Assembly: GCA_943333275.1 (NCBI GenBank)
Contig: CALQSQ010000009.1
Span: forward strand, 1 to 64,000
Direction of reading: 5' to 3'
Source of the DNA: Akkermansia muciniphila
GTDB lineage: Bacteria; Verrucomicrobiota; Verrucomicrobiia; Verrucomicrobiales; V1-33
DNA length: 64,000 bases
In this document: piece after piece, positions 44,269 through 52,506 of the stretch
Layout: each line of letters opens with the position of its first letter
Position numbering within the stretch: the stretch's first letter is position 1
Made by a program: the position numbers and the translations under genes
Notes under the pieces: model-generated
What the model saw: only the letters and a program-made list of their open reading frames with translations
Databases searched by the model: none
What the model was told of the DNA's origin: nothing

Positions 44269-45665
44269 TATTTTGGACCTACGGTGAAGCCTTCCTTGGT
44301 GTCGTTGATCGTCCAGCCGAGGGCATCGACTTGCTTACGCAGGGCGTCGGCGGTGGACCAGTCTTTGGCTTGTTTGGCTTCCCAGCGTTGTTGGGCGAGG
44401 GCGAGGATTTCCGGCGGGGCGTCGGCGGGGGCTTGGAGTTCCGATGACAGGTCCAGGCCGAGGGCTTGGAGGATGAAATGGAGGCCTTGATAGCCGGCGT
44501 CGGCTTCGGCAGGGGAAAGTTGATCGGGCTTGAGGCGATTCAGTGTGGAGAAAATTCTGCCGAGAGCCTCGGGAGTGTTGAGGTCGTCCTCAAGGGCGGC
44601 GAAGGCGTCGGCGAAGGGGCCGGGGGCTTTGGCTGGGTAGAGTGGGGGAGTGCTGACACCTGCGGCGGTGCGGAGGGATTTTTCGGCACGGGAAATTCTT
44701 TCCAGAGCGGACTTGGCGGCGTCGAGACTGGCGAGCGTGAAGTTCAAAGGTGTGCGGTAATGGCCGCTGAGCAGGACGTAGCGGACGCGGCAGGGAGTGT
44801 GGCCCATGGCGGAGAGTTCATCGAGCGTGTAGAGGTTGCCTTTGCTCTTGGACATTTTCTGGCCATCCACAAGGAGATGGTTGATGTGGAACCAGAGGCG
44901 GGACATGGGGTGGCCCGTGCAGCATTCGCTCTGGGCGATTTCATTTTCATGGTGCGGGAAAATGAGGTCCACGCCGCCGGAGTGGAGGTCGAAGGTATCG
45001 CCGAGGTAGGCGCGGCTCATGGCCGAGCATTCGAGGTGCCAGCCGGGGCGGCCACCGCCCCAGGGGCTGGGCCAGAAGTTCGGACCATCCTCGGGCTTGC
45101 GGGCTTTCCAGAGAACAAAGTCGGCGACGCCTTCCTTTTCGTATTCATCGGAATCCACGGCGGTGCCCATTTTGAGTTCCCGCGTGTCGAGATGACTAAG
45201 GCGGCCATAGCCGGGGAAGCTGGCGATTTTGAAATAGACGGAGCCATCCGCGGCGGCATAAGCATGGCCGCTGGCGATGAGGCTTTCGATCATTTCAATC
45301 TGCTGCGGCAGGTGGGCGACCGCGCTGGGTTCGACGTGGGGCGGGAGAAGGTTGAGGGCGGCGCAGTCGGTGTGAAATTTTTCCGTCCAGTGGGTGGTGA
45401 ACGCGCCGAGGGATTTGTTTTCCGCCTGCGACTGACGGATGGTTTTGTCATCGACATCGGTGAGGTTGCGCACGTGGCGGGTGGGGCATCCGCCGAGTTC
45501 GAGGACGCGGCGCAGGGTATCCTGGAGGGCAAAGGTGCGGAAATTGCCGATGTGTGCCGGACCATAGACCGTGGGGCCGCAGCAATAGAAGCGCAGCGTC
45601 TCGCCGTCCATCGGTTGCACGTCGCACAACCGACGTTCCATCGTTTCGTAGAGTTTCATCGCCAT
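44268..45665 (-). CDS. cysS: Cysteine-tRNA ligase
   Basis: A 465-aa class I aminoacyl-tRNA synthetase that charges tRNA-Cys. The catalytic HIGH signature appears as PAHIGNFRT, preceded by the zinc Cys in CCGPTVYG; zinc ligands HLECS and the HHENEIAQSE segment follow, and KMSKS is present as QKMSKSKGN. The C-terminal DALR-like tail ends GWTINDTKEGF. Length and motifs are normal. The 3' end merges with the inverted repeat at 44171-44268. Confidence 0.97.
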   Translation of the reverse strand: MAMKLYETMERRLCDVQPMDGETLRFYCCGPTVYGPAHIGNFRTFALQDTLRRVLELGGCPTRHVRNLTDVDDKTIRQSQAENKSLGAFTTHWTEKFHTDCAALNLLPPHVEPSAVAHLPQQIEMIESLIASGHAYAAADGSVYFKIASFPGYGRLSHLDTRELKMGTAVDSDEYEKEGVADFVLWKARKPEDGPNFWPSPWGGGRPGWHLECSAMSRAYLGDTFDLHSGGVDLIFPHHENEIAQSECCTGHPMSRLWFHINHLLVDGQKMSKSKGNLYTLDELSAMGHTPCRVRYVLLSGHYRTPLNFTLASLDAAKSALERISRAEKSLRTAAGVSTPPLYPAKAPGPFADAFAALEDDLNTPEALGRIFSTLNRLKPDQLSPAEADAGYQGLHFILQALGLDLSSELQAPADAPPEILALAQQRWEAKQAKDWSTADALRKQVDALGWTINDTKEGFTVGPK

Positions 45666-45718
45666 GAGGGGAGGCTAAACTTGCCGATCAGCCGCGACGC
45701 AAGAGCAATGTGGAAAAT

Positions 45719-46378
45719 TTACCTCGAACCTCCCCGGGGCTTTGGAAGTTCCGCGAAGGCAGCGCGCCAGTCCTTGGCTCCAGGCGGGCCCTGAAGGCTG
45801 ATCGATTTGAGTTCCACGGTGGTGGCGGCGGCGGCTCCCTTGTGTCCGATGATGGTGATGGCGAAACTGGCCGAGGGAGCGCCAGCGGCGGGACGACCGA
45901 CCCATTTCCAGGCGGTGCCCTGGAGTTGGATGCCGCGGATCGTCCATCCCGGGGCCAGGGCGACGGGGCGCAGGCGGGAATCGACGAACATGTAAAACGT
46001 GTTGGAAATCTTTGCCACGTTCCATCCCGCGGGAGGTTGGAACTGCGTCATTTTCACTCCATCGACAACGGAGGTGATGGCATCGGCAAACTGGCTGGCG
46101 GTGGTGTGCTGGCTATCGCGCGGCGGTTTGCCATTTCTTGGGCTGAAACAATATCCTGCGGCATGGGCCGCCTGGATGGCCTCGGCTCCGGGAACGCGAA
46201 AATATCCATCCTTGGCCGGCTCCTGATCGTCTGCTTCCTGAGTGGATTGGGATTGCCCGACAGGGTTGCCTTCCGTGCTGAAATTCTGATCCTCAGCATT
46301 CTCCGCAGCCGGGCTCGTTAGTGAAACGAGGCAGCAGAGCAGGGTGAACCAGAGGGGCCGCAGCTTAGGCTTTTCCAT
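45719..46378 (-). CDS. Secreted hypothetical protein, 219 aa
   Basis: A signal peptide (MEKPKLRPLWFTLLCCLVSLTSPAA) precedes a polar, probably disordered region (about 28-60) and a globular domain containing GYFRVPGAEAIQAAHAAGYCFSP and SNTFYMFVDSRLRPVALAPGWTIRGIQLQG. I do not recognise the family. Its start overlaps the end of the proline-rich gene by 14 bases (46365-46378), so the two genes are probably translated together. Confidence 0.68.
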   Translation of the reverse strand: MEKPKLRPLWFTLLCCLVSLTSPAAENAEDQNFSTEGNPVGQSQSTQEADDQEPAKDGYFRVPGAEAIQAAHAAGYCFSPRNGKPPRDSQHTTASQFADAITSVVDGVKMTQFQPPAGWNVAKISNTFYMFVDSRLRPVALAPGWTIRGIQLQGTAWKWVGRPAAGAPSASFAITIIGHKGAAAATTVELKSISLQGPPGAKDWRAAFAELPKPRGGSR

Positions 46379-48371
46379 TGGGCGTGGGCCAGTTGATGGG
46401 AGGGGGCGGGGCTTGTTTCAGTGGGGGCAGGGACCATTCCGGGGTGGGTTTGGGTGCCTCCGGGGCTGCGTTCTCGGGTTTGGATAGAAACGTGAAAGGC
46501 GCGGGATGACTGGAGTCCTCATTCAGAGTGTCCCAGGGCGGCAGTGGTGGAAGTGAACTGAAGACTCCCTGCGGGGCCGGGGATTCCTCTGGTAGCGGTG
46601 GAAATGGGAAGGCCGCCATGGGATTGTCCAGGGGCGATTCCAATTCCTGAACGATTTGGAAGGGGGATTGTGGAGCACGCGGCGGTGGCAATTCCTCGGC
46701 ACTGACCGGGGGAACTGACACCGGTGGGGCTGGGGGCAGGACTGGGGCAGGTGCTGGAACAGGCGGTGCGGACTGCCGCTGGGCAAAGGCCCGCGCGAGC
46801 ATTTCATTCAACACCGCTGCCTTGGTGGAATCGACGGCCGGGGCGGCAGGTTTCGCGACGACCGGGGCTTCTGCCGCCACAGGTTTTGCAGTCGGTGCAG
46901 CAGGCAATGGGGCGGGGGCCTCCTCGGCGAGGTCGGTAATGTCCAAGGCGGTTAAAGCGGCAACTGGTGGAGATGGTGGTAGGGTTGGTTCCTCGAGTTT
47001 TGACTCTACCTCTGCTGGGGCCACAGCCACAAGCATGGGAGTGGATGATGCCGTGGAAATTTCCAAGGCAGGAGGAGGTGCGACCGTGGTGGCGTCCGGC
47101 ACGGGAGCCGGAACGGGGACGAGGGCCGTTTTGAGTTGGCTGACCATCTCGGAGAAAAGTTGGTTGAGCGACTGCCGGGTCTGCTCAATTAGGCTGGAGA
47201 CTTCCGTGACGACCTGCTGCAAATCCGGCGCGGTTTCCGCTGGGGTTGGGGCTGGAGCCGGTGCGGAGACGGGGGCAGGAATCGGCACAGGTGGTGGGGA
47301 AATGATCTGCGAGGGAAGTGGTGGAAGCACGGGTGGCTTCGTCAGTTCCGGCAGGATTGGCTGCGAGATTTGCGGCAGGGGACCCTTTTCCAATGCTGGC
47401 AGCGCGGTGGAAATGGTTGCTTGCGGTTTGGGAGCCACGGCCTGGGTGAGCACTTCGAAGGGTGAGGTCACGGGCTTCGGTGGGTCCATGGGGGCTGGAA
47501 GGACGGCTTCTGGCGTGGTCAGGGGAGTGGGCGCTGGGAACATGGGAGGAGGAACCGCGATGTTTGAGGGAGGCTCGATGGGTGCCGGGGGTGGTGGTGC
47601 CAGGATCGAAAACGGAGAGGCGATGGTGGATGCCTGGGGCGGCAGCGGCGGTGGCGCAGCCGCGATGGGTGGGGCAGCAGTTCTGGTGGGAGCGATGGGT
47701 GCGATGGGCGTGTTCATGGCGTCTGGTTGGCTAAAAGGATTGACCTGGGGGTGGTGTGACCAGGGAGTGCGTTCGGGGTGGACGATTTCTCGTGGTTGGG
47801 ACATGGGGGTTGGGGAGTTGGGGGGGGATTGAGAAGTGGGGGCGGGATTGAAAATATTTTCAAAAAGCGCCTGGGAAGGCGCGGTGGGTTCCTGCGCAGA
47901 GGGTGAGGGAGTCTGAAACATCTGGTCCGCCAGAGTTCCCGGGCCGACCCCGGCGAGTTCGTCCGGGAGACGCTGGGATTTGCGACGGCTGCGGCAGAAC
48001 GTCTGGCAATGCATGCAGTGGAATCCCCGCATGGATAAAATTTCCGCCGCCACCTGACGGCTGTAGCTGATCCCGAGGAATTTGCGGGAGTGGGGATGTT
48101 TGCGATGCCCCTCTCCGCCGCCGAACACCGGGCCCCCGCACACCTGGCAGTGCAGACTTCCCGCCAGAAGATAATAGAGCAGGAACAAAACCACCACCAA
48201 TCCCACAGCGCCGGCCAGGATGGGAACGGTCACGGGAATCGTCAAAAGATAGAGCACAGGAAAGCCGATGAAAAACGCCAGCAGGGCCAGCCAGCTGGCG
48301 AAGGCCAGCAAGGCCGCCAGAGAGAGCTGCAAATCCCGCGACCTGGGCGCGCGTTTCGTGGTGGGTGTCAT
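46365..48371 (-). CDS. Membrane protein with zinc ribbons and long proline-rich region, 668 aa
   Basis: Two transmembrane helices at residues 17-42 and 45-70 are followed by a zinc-binding module with Cys75-x2-Cys78 and Cys119-x2-Cys122 plus Cys126. The remaining 500 residues are strongly proline- and alanine-rich, with short recurring units such as PAPVPAPVSAPAPAP, and are probably disordered. The architecture is a membrane anchor and a cytoplasmic or periplasmic flexible arm that may carry protein contacts. A function cannot be assigned. It is the first of two overlapping genes; upstream is the AT-rich stretch 48411-48627. Confidence 0.75.
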   Translation of the reverse strand: MTPTTKRAPRSRDLQLSLAALLAFASWLALLAFFIGFPVLYLLTIPVTVPILAGAVGLVVVLFLLYYLLAGSLHCQVCGGPVFGGGEGHRKHPHSRKFLGISYSRQVAAEILSMRGFHCMHCQTFCRSRRKSQRLPDELAGVGPGTLADQMFQTPSPSAQEPTAPSQALFENIFNPAPTSQSPPNSPTPMSQPREIVHPERTPWSHHPQVNPFSQPDAMNTPIAPIAPTRTAAPPIAAAPPPLPPQASTIASPFSILAPPPPAPIEPPSNIAVPPPMFPAPTPLTTPEAVLPAPMDPPKPVTSPFEVLTQAVAPKPQATISTALPALEKGPLPQISQPILPELTKPPVLPPLPSQIISPPPVPIPAPVSAPAPAPTPAETAPDLQQVVTEVSSLIEQTRQSLNQLFSEMVSQLKTALVPVPAPVPDATTVAPPPALEISTASSTPMLVAVAPAEVESKLEEPTLPPSPPVAALTALDITDLAEEAPAPLPAAPTAKPVAAEAPVVAKPAAPAVDSTKAAVLNEMLARAFAQRQSAPPVPAPAPVLPPAPPVSVPPVSAEELPPPRAPQSPFQIVQELESPLDNPMAAFPFPPLPEESPAPQGVFSSLPPLPPWDTLNEDSSHPAPFTFLSKPENAAPEAPKPTPEWSLPPLKQAPPPPINWPTPNGKA

Positions 48372-48602
48372 GCGGAAACTGGGATGGGATGTTCAAGGTT
48401 GATGCGTTGAAATGGGAAATCGATAATTACTATAAATGGAATTTCCATTACTAACAACAATTATATCGAATATTTATAAAAATTTACAACATCTCAAATC
48501 TGAGAATTTCCGCAAAAATCAATCGTTAGATTGGCTCAAAACAGACCTTCCCCAAAAACGCGCGGAGTGTTACATTGGTGGCGGGCAAAATAAATCCTCG
48601 GC

Positions 48603-48624
48603 CTGATTTTTCCCCAAAAATCAG
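48603..48624. promoter_or_regulatory. Hairpin in the leader of the subtilisin-like gene
   Basis: CTGATTTTT and AAAAATCAG pair perfectly over 9 bp around a CCCC loop, 33 bases before the start chosen at 48658. The preceding 48411-48600 is markedly AT-rich and holds no gene. The hairpin could be a leader element or a weak terminator; nothing shows which. Confidence 0.4.
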
Positions 48625-48657
48625 ACATTGCGGCCCGTCAGCCTTCCCATTTCCCCC

Positions 48658-50226
48658 ATGCAATTCCTGCTATTCCCATCCTGCAGCACTCTGTTGCTTC
48701 TGCTGTGCGCCCTGCCGGCGCGGGCGGATTGGATGGCGGATGTTGGGTATGTGAAATTGCAGGCGGAATTGGGCGCGGCGTGCCCGAAGGGGGTGGGAGT
48801 GAAGTTCACGCAGGTGGAGGTGCCTGAGCCGGGTGGAGCCTATGCGCCGATGGCGGGTTATGGAAATGTCCCTCTCCCTGGCACTGTTTCCTTCATTGGG
48901 CAGACGTTTCTGCTAAAATCAGGAGACTCCGCAGCGTCTACGCATGCCCAGGTGGTGGGAAGCCGCGCCTACAGCATCTATGGGTTGGCGAGTGGAGTGG
49001 CGAATGTGGATGTGTATGATGCCAACCATTGGCTGTTCGCAGGTTTTCTCAACTACCCCACACCGGAAGCTCCGCAAATCGTGGTGCCGTTGAGCGAGAG
49101 CAGTCATGTGCAGAATCATGCCTGGATAGCTAACCCATCCGATTCGTCACCCGGTCAAATCGCGGCGTTTAACAACCTCCTCCACCGCGTGGACTACAGT
49201 ATAAACGCGGATTCCTCCAATCGCTACCTTTGCTGTGCTGGGATGAATAATTACGTGGGCTCCGCTTTCCCCGTAATGATGGCCAGTGCGTTCAATGTTC
49301 TGGCGGTCGGCCGCAGCGACGGTCAGCACAGCCAGGGGGTGACATCCTCCTCATTCGACGGCGGTGGCCGGAGCAAACCGGAAATCGTCGCCCCATCAGA
49401 TGCTACAAGCTTTGCCACGGGCATGGTCAGCGGGGCTGGCGCGGTGCTGCGCGGCGTGGCGACCACGGCGAATGGCCAGCGGACGGAGACCTTGCGGGCG
49501 GTGCTGCTGGCGGGGGCGACGAAGGAGGAATTTCCCGCGTGGACGCAGACGTCCACCAAGCCCATCGATGGCGTGTATGGGGCTGGGGAATTGAACATCT
49601 ACAACAGCTACAAGATTTTGATAGCTCCGGAGCAGACAGCGCATGTCACCAATCCTGTGACTTTGACGGGATGGCAGCACAAAGCAGTTTTGCCCAATTC
49701 CACCAACGATTACATCCTAAATATTCCCGCCAGCAAAAATGGAGGTTCCCTGAGCGCGGCGCTGGTGTGGAACCGGCAGGTTACCTTCAATGGATCAGGG
49801 TTCACCCATGTGTCGCCTCCCAATCTCAGACTCACCCTTTACAAAGGGCCGAACAACCCGGGCACCCAGGTTTACCAAAGTGACAGCGCCGTGGACAATC
49901 TTGAGCACATTTGGAGGCCCCTGCTTTTGTGCGGGACTTACCGGCTGCGCGTCAATGGTGGGGCGTTTACCACCCAGGCAACGCTGGCCTGGCGCTATAC
50001 CCCACCGGTTGCAAGCCCGGGCATCAAGATCATCAGCTCTTCACCGATTGTGCTGGGCTTCGATAATCTGGTGCTCACGCAGCCGTATTTGATCCAGGTC
50101 TCCACCGACCTCAACGGCTGGTCCACGGCCCACAATTTCACAGCGTCGAGTTCGACCCTGACGTGGAACGCGCCAGCAATGGTGGGCGGACGTTGTTTCT
50201 ATCGGTTGAAATGGACATGTCCGTGA
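48658..50226 (+). CDS. Secreted subtilisin-fold (S8-like) protein with altered active site, 522 aa
   Basis: A signal peptide (residues 1-23) leads into a divergent S8 domain. His96 lies in STHAQVVGSRAYS, and Ser251 in ATSFATGMVSGAGAVLRG, preceded by GRSKPEIVAPSD as in subtilases. The strand that normally bears the catalytic Asp reads GVGVKFTQVEVPEP, with Glu54 at the expected place. The C-terminal part is a pro-protein-convertase-like beta-sandwich (SLSAALVWNRQ, LRLTLYKGPN) followed by a domain with PYLIQVSTDLNGWS, frequent at the ends of verrucomicrobial secreted proteins. It may be inactive or use Glu instead. ATG 48628 is an alternative start. Confidence 0.7.
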   Translation: MQFLLFPSCSTLLLLLCALPARADWMADVGYVKLQAELGAACPKGVGVKFTQVEVPEPGGAYAPMAGYGNVPLPGTVSFIGQTFLLKSGDSAASTHAQVVGSRAYSIYGLASGVANVDVYDANHWLFAGFLNYPTPEAPQIVVPLSESSHVQNHAWIANPSDSSPGQIAAFNNLLHRVDYSINADSSNRYLCCAGMNNYVGSAFPVMMASAFNVLAVGRSDGQHSQGVTSSSFDGGGRSKPEIVAPSDATSFATGMVSGAGAVLRGVATTANGQRTETLRAVLLAGATKEEFPAWTQTSTKPIDGVYGAGELNIYNSYKILIAPEQTAHVTNPVTLTGWQHKAVLPNSTNDYILNIPASKNGGSLSAALVWNRQVTFNGSGFTHVSPPNLRLTLYKGPNNPGTQVYQSDSAVDNLEHIWRPLLLCGTYRLRVNGGAFTTQATLAWRYTPPVASPGIKIISSSPIVLGFDNLVLTQPYLIQVSTDLNGWSTAHNFTASSSTLTWNAPAMVGGRCFYRLKWTCP

Positions 50227-50231
50227 AGGGT

Positions 50232-51236
50232 TCAGGGCTTGGGCTGATTTTCTGCGGCGGCCTGCACCACGTCCATGGTGAAGGCCCCGATTTTGGCTCC
50301 CTCCTCGTCGGGGTAGACCCAGTCACCGAGCGTGCTCAGAGGGATTTCGATCTTGTCTCCAAGGGATAATTTGTTTTGGTGGAGCGGTTCATTTTTGAGG
50401 ATCGCGGAAATGGTTCCACTGCGAATTTCGAGAACCTCGGACCACATGAACTCCTGCTCGCCAGCTTTCCCGAAGCCTGATTTTACAAGGAAGGGGCCGC
50501 GGGAGTCGGAGTAGTCGCGGAAATTCTTGGCAAACTCCGGCCAGCGGCGGCGTGCTTCCGCGATGGCGGCCTGCATCGAGGGGTCATTGGAATCGATTTG
50601 TGTGACCGGTGGCGCAACTTCGATTTCGAAGGAGCTCAGAGGATCGTCTCCCGCGAGCATTTCGCGGACCTCGTCGTTGACGTAATTGAAGTCGCCGCTC
50701 TCGTCGTCGTAGATGGCGAGAGTGTCCGAGAAATCGATGAAGGCGGCGAGGAGGTGAAGGCAGTTGGTGACGGCGGCCTCGCGTTCGTCGTCGGATGTGA
50801 ATTGATTATCGATGGAAATGGCGAGGTGGCCTTTGACACGACGCAGCATGTCCTTCATGCGGAGGTCGGTGGATTTCTCGATGACCTGCGGCTGGTCCTC
50901 CAGCCAGGGTTCGGGTTTGGATTCGATGAGCACCTCGAGATTCTCATGGCGGAGGAGGTAATTTCCATCCTTCCGGCGCAGGTCCAGTTTGCCAGCGGTC
51001 TCGGGCGTGAGTTGCCAGGCTTTGGTGACGGCCGCGACGATGCCCTGCTTGGAGAGCTTGCGGGGTTGCTTGAGGAAGAGGACGAAAGCCAGAACCTCCG
51101 GTTCTTCCTCCGCGGCCTCCTCGGTGGTGGGCGATTTTTCCGATGCATCCTCCGCACGCAGGGCGGAAGTCAGCGGCATCAGCGAGCAGAGAATCCAGCA
51201 GTAGAAGGGCAGGGAGATCTTACTTGGCCTTTTCAT
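50232..51236 (-). CDS. Secreted protein with C-terminal DUF2314 domain, 334 aa
   Basis: A signal peptide (MKRPSKISLPFYCWILCSLMPLTSALRA) precedes an acidic linker. The middle (about 50-210) contains VLFLKQPRKLSKQGIVAAVTKAWQL and a helical region I do not recognise. The C-terminal 100 residues match DUF2314: GPFLVKSGFGKAGEQEFMWSEVLEI, then GDKIEIPLSTLGDWVYPDEEGAKIGAFTM. The start overlaps the end of the upstream 200-aa gene by 17 bases (51220-51236), which fixes the reading frame and suggests an operon. Function is not known for the family. Confidence 0.75.
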   Translation of the reverse strand: MKRPSKISLPFYCWILCSLMPLTSALRAEDASEKSPTTEEAAEEEPEVLAFVLFLKQPRKLSKQGIVAAVTKAWQLTPETAGKLDLRRKDGNYLLRHENLEVLIESKPEPWLEDQPQVIEKSTDLRMKDMLRRVKGHLAISIDNQFTSDDEREAAVTNCLHLLAAFIDFSDTLAIYDDESGDFNYVNDEVREMLAGDDPLSSFEIEVAPPVTQIDSNDPSMQAAIAEARRRWPEFAKNFRDYSDSRGPFLVKSGFGKAGEQEFMWSEVLEIRSGTISAILKNEPLHQNKLSLGDKIEIPLSTLGDWVYPDEEGAKIGAFTMDVVQAAAENQPKP

Positions 51237-51822
51237 CGGCGGCTGGTTTGACCTTGGTGGGGGCGTCGGCATAGGCGGTGCCCAGCAGTTTGAGAAACGC
51301 ATCGCGGCTGGCGAGGATTTGTTTCTGGGGACCGGTAAATTTCACAAAGACGTGTCCGGTGTCGCTTTCAAGGATTGCGCCAATCATTGCGGAATCGGGC
51401 ACCGGTGTCTTGGCACCGAAGGGACTGCCGCTGAGGAACGTGCCCTGGAGAATGACGAGGGTGACTTTCTTTTTTCCGAACAGCCATTCCTCACGATTAA
51501 ACTTCACCGCGGTGCCATCTTCGGCAGGCTGAAACTGGCCTTTCCAGCGCGTCACGTTTGCCTCGACATCGCCACCCTGGCCGTTGCCGAAATGATAAAA
51601 GTCCGCGTCCATGGCCTTGGCACCTTCCGCGCCGGGCAGGCTGAATCCGCCCTGACTCATGGGGCGCGGGGCGGAATCCTTGGACTTCCAGAGTGCGATG
51701 GCCTTGAAGGTGAATTCACCCACTTTCAACGCGCCTTCATCGGCGGCGGAAGCGGGCGTGGAAAGGCTGAGGCCGAGTGCGGTAAGCAGGCAGAGGGAGA
51801 GGAAGGAGCGGAGGGTTTGCAT
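51220..51822 (-). CDS. Secreted hypothetical protein, 200 aa
   Basis: A signal peptide (MQTLRSFLSLCLLTALGLSLSTPASA) precedes a beta-rich domain with FTFKAIALWKSKDSAPRPMSQGGFSLPG and a C-terminal SDTGHVFVKFTGPQKQILASRDAFLKLLG segment. Similar domains are frequent in PVC-phylum secreted proteins, but I cannot name the family. ATG 51822 is chosen; a GTG at 51831 is possible. The gene overlaps the DUF2314 gene and is its upstream operon partner. Confidence 0.68.
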   Translation of the reverse strand: MQTLRSFLSLCLLTALGLSLSTPASAADEGALKVGEFTFKAIALWKSKDSAPRPMSQGGFSLPGAEGAKAMDADFYHFGNGQGGDVEANVTRWKGQFQPAEDGTAVKFNREEWLFGKKKVTLVILQGTFLSGSPFGAKTPVPDSAMIGAILESDTGHVFVKFTGPQKQILASRDAFLKLLGTAYADAPTKVKPAADEKAK

Positions 51823-51944
51823 GGAGCGCACTAAATCAATGGCGGCTCAGGATGCAAGAAGGCAAATGAGGGGCGGGAGCGGATAATCCGGAAATTGTCG
51901 AGTTGCACAGGCCGTGGCTGCTCGCTATTCACAGGGCAATATTT

Positions 51945-52493
51945 ATGCCGCAAAATTTTGTTTATTTCGATCTGGAAACTCTCCGCACTGCGAATGACGT
52001 GGGCGGCTGGGACCAAAAGGAGAAGATGGGGATGTCGGTGGGCGTCACCTACAGCACGGCGACGGGCAAATACATCATCTACCGCGAATCCCGTGCGGCG
52101 GAATTGATTGCGCAGCTGGCGGCCGCGGATCTAGTGGTCGGTTTCAACCACATCAGTTTCGACTATGCCGTGCTCCAGGCCTACGACACATGGGCGGTGG
52201 CCGACCGCATGACGAGTCTGGACCTGCTGGTGGATATTGAGAAAAGGCTCGGTCACCGGCTCAAGCTGGAGGACATTGCGCAGCCGACGCTCGGCACGGG
52301 TAAGATCGCCCATGGTCTGGATGCCATCACCTGGTGGCGGGCAGGCCGGTATCGCGATGTGGCCGAATACTGCTGCTTTGATGTCAAAGTCACACGGCTC
52401 GTCCACGAGTTCGGCATCGCCAATGGCCATGTGAAATACAACGACCGATTCGGGCGCGAGTTGCGCCTGGAGGTGGATTGGAAAGGGCCGTGA
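51945..52493 (+). CDS. DEDDy-type 3'-5' exonuclease-like protein, 182 aa
   Basis: A ribonuclease H-fold protein with three exonuclease motifs: FDLET with Asp9 and Glu11; GFNHISFDYAVL with an Asp; and AEYCCFDVKVTRLV with a Tyr-x3-Asp spacing. This fits the DEDDy class, near the YprB/predicted exonuclease families related to the polymerase B proofreading domain. It has no polymerase or helicase domain attached. It probably trims DNA or RNA 3' ends; the substrate is not known. Start at 51945 (MPQNFVYFDL) is preferred to upstream starts because homology begins at once. Confidence 0.8.
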   Translation: MPQNFVYFDLETLRTANDVGGWDQKEKMGMSVGVTYSTATGKYIIYRESRAAELIAQLAAADLVVGFNHISFDYAVLQAYDTWAVADRMTSLDLLVDIEKRLGHRLKLEDIAQPTLGTGKIAHGLDAITWWRAGRYRDVAEYCCFDVKVTRLVHEFGIANGHVKYNDRFGRELRLEVDWKGP

Positions 52494-52506
52494 GCGCAGT
52501 TGCGTG

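Noticed and set aside
44466-45794. A 442-codon plus-strand open frame
   Set aside because: It is the reverse reading of cysS, which has full synthetase motifs.
46822-47832. A 336-codon Gly/Ser/Thr/Ala-rich plus-strand frame
   Set aside because: It is the mirror of the proline-rich arm of the minus-strand membrane protein; the composition follows from that.
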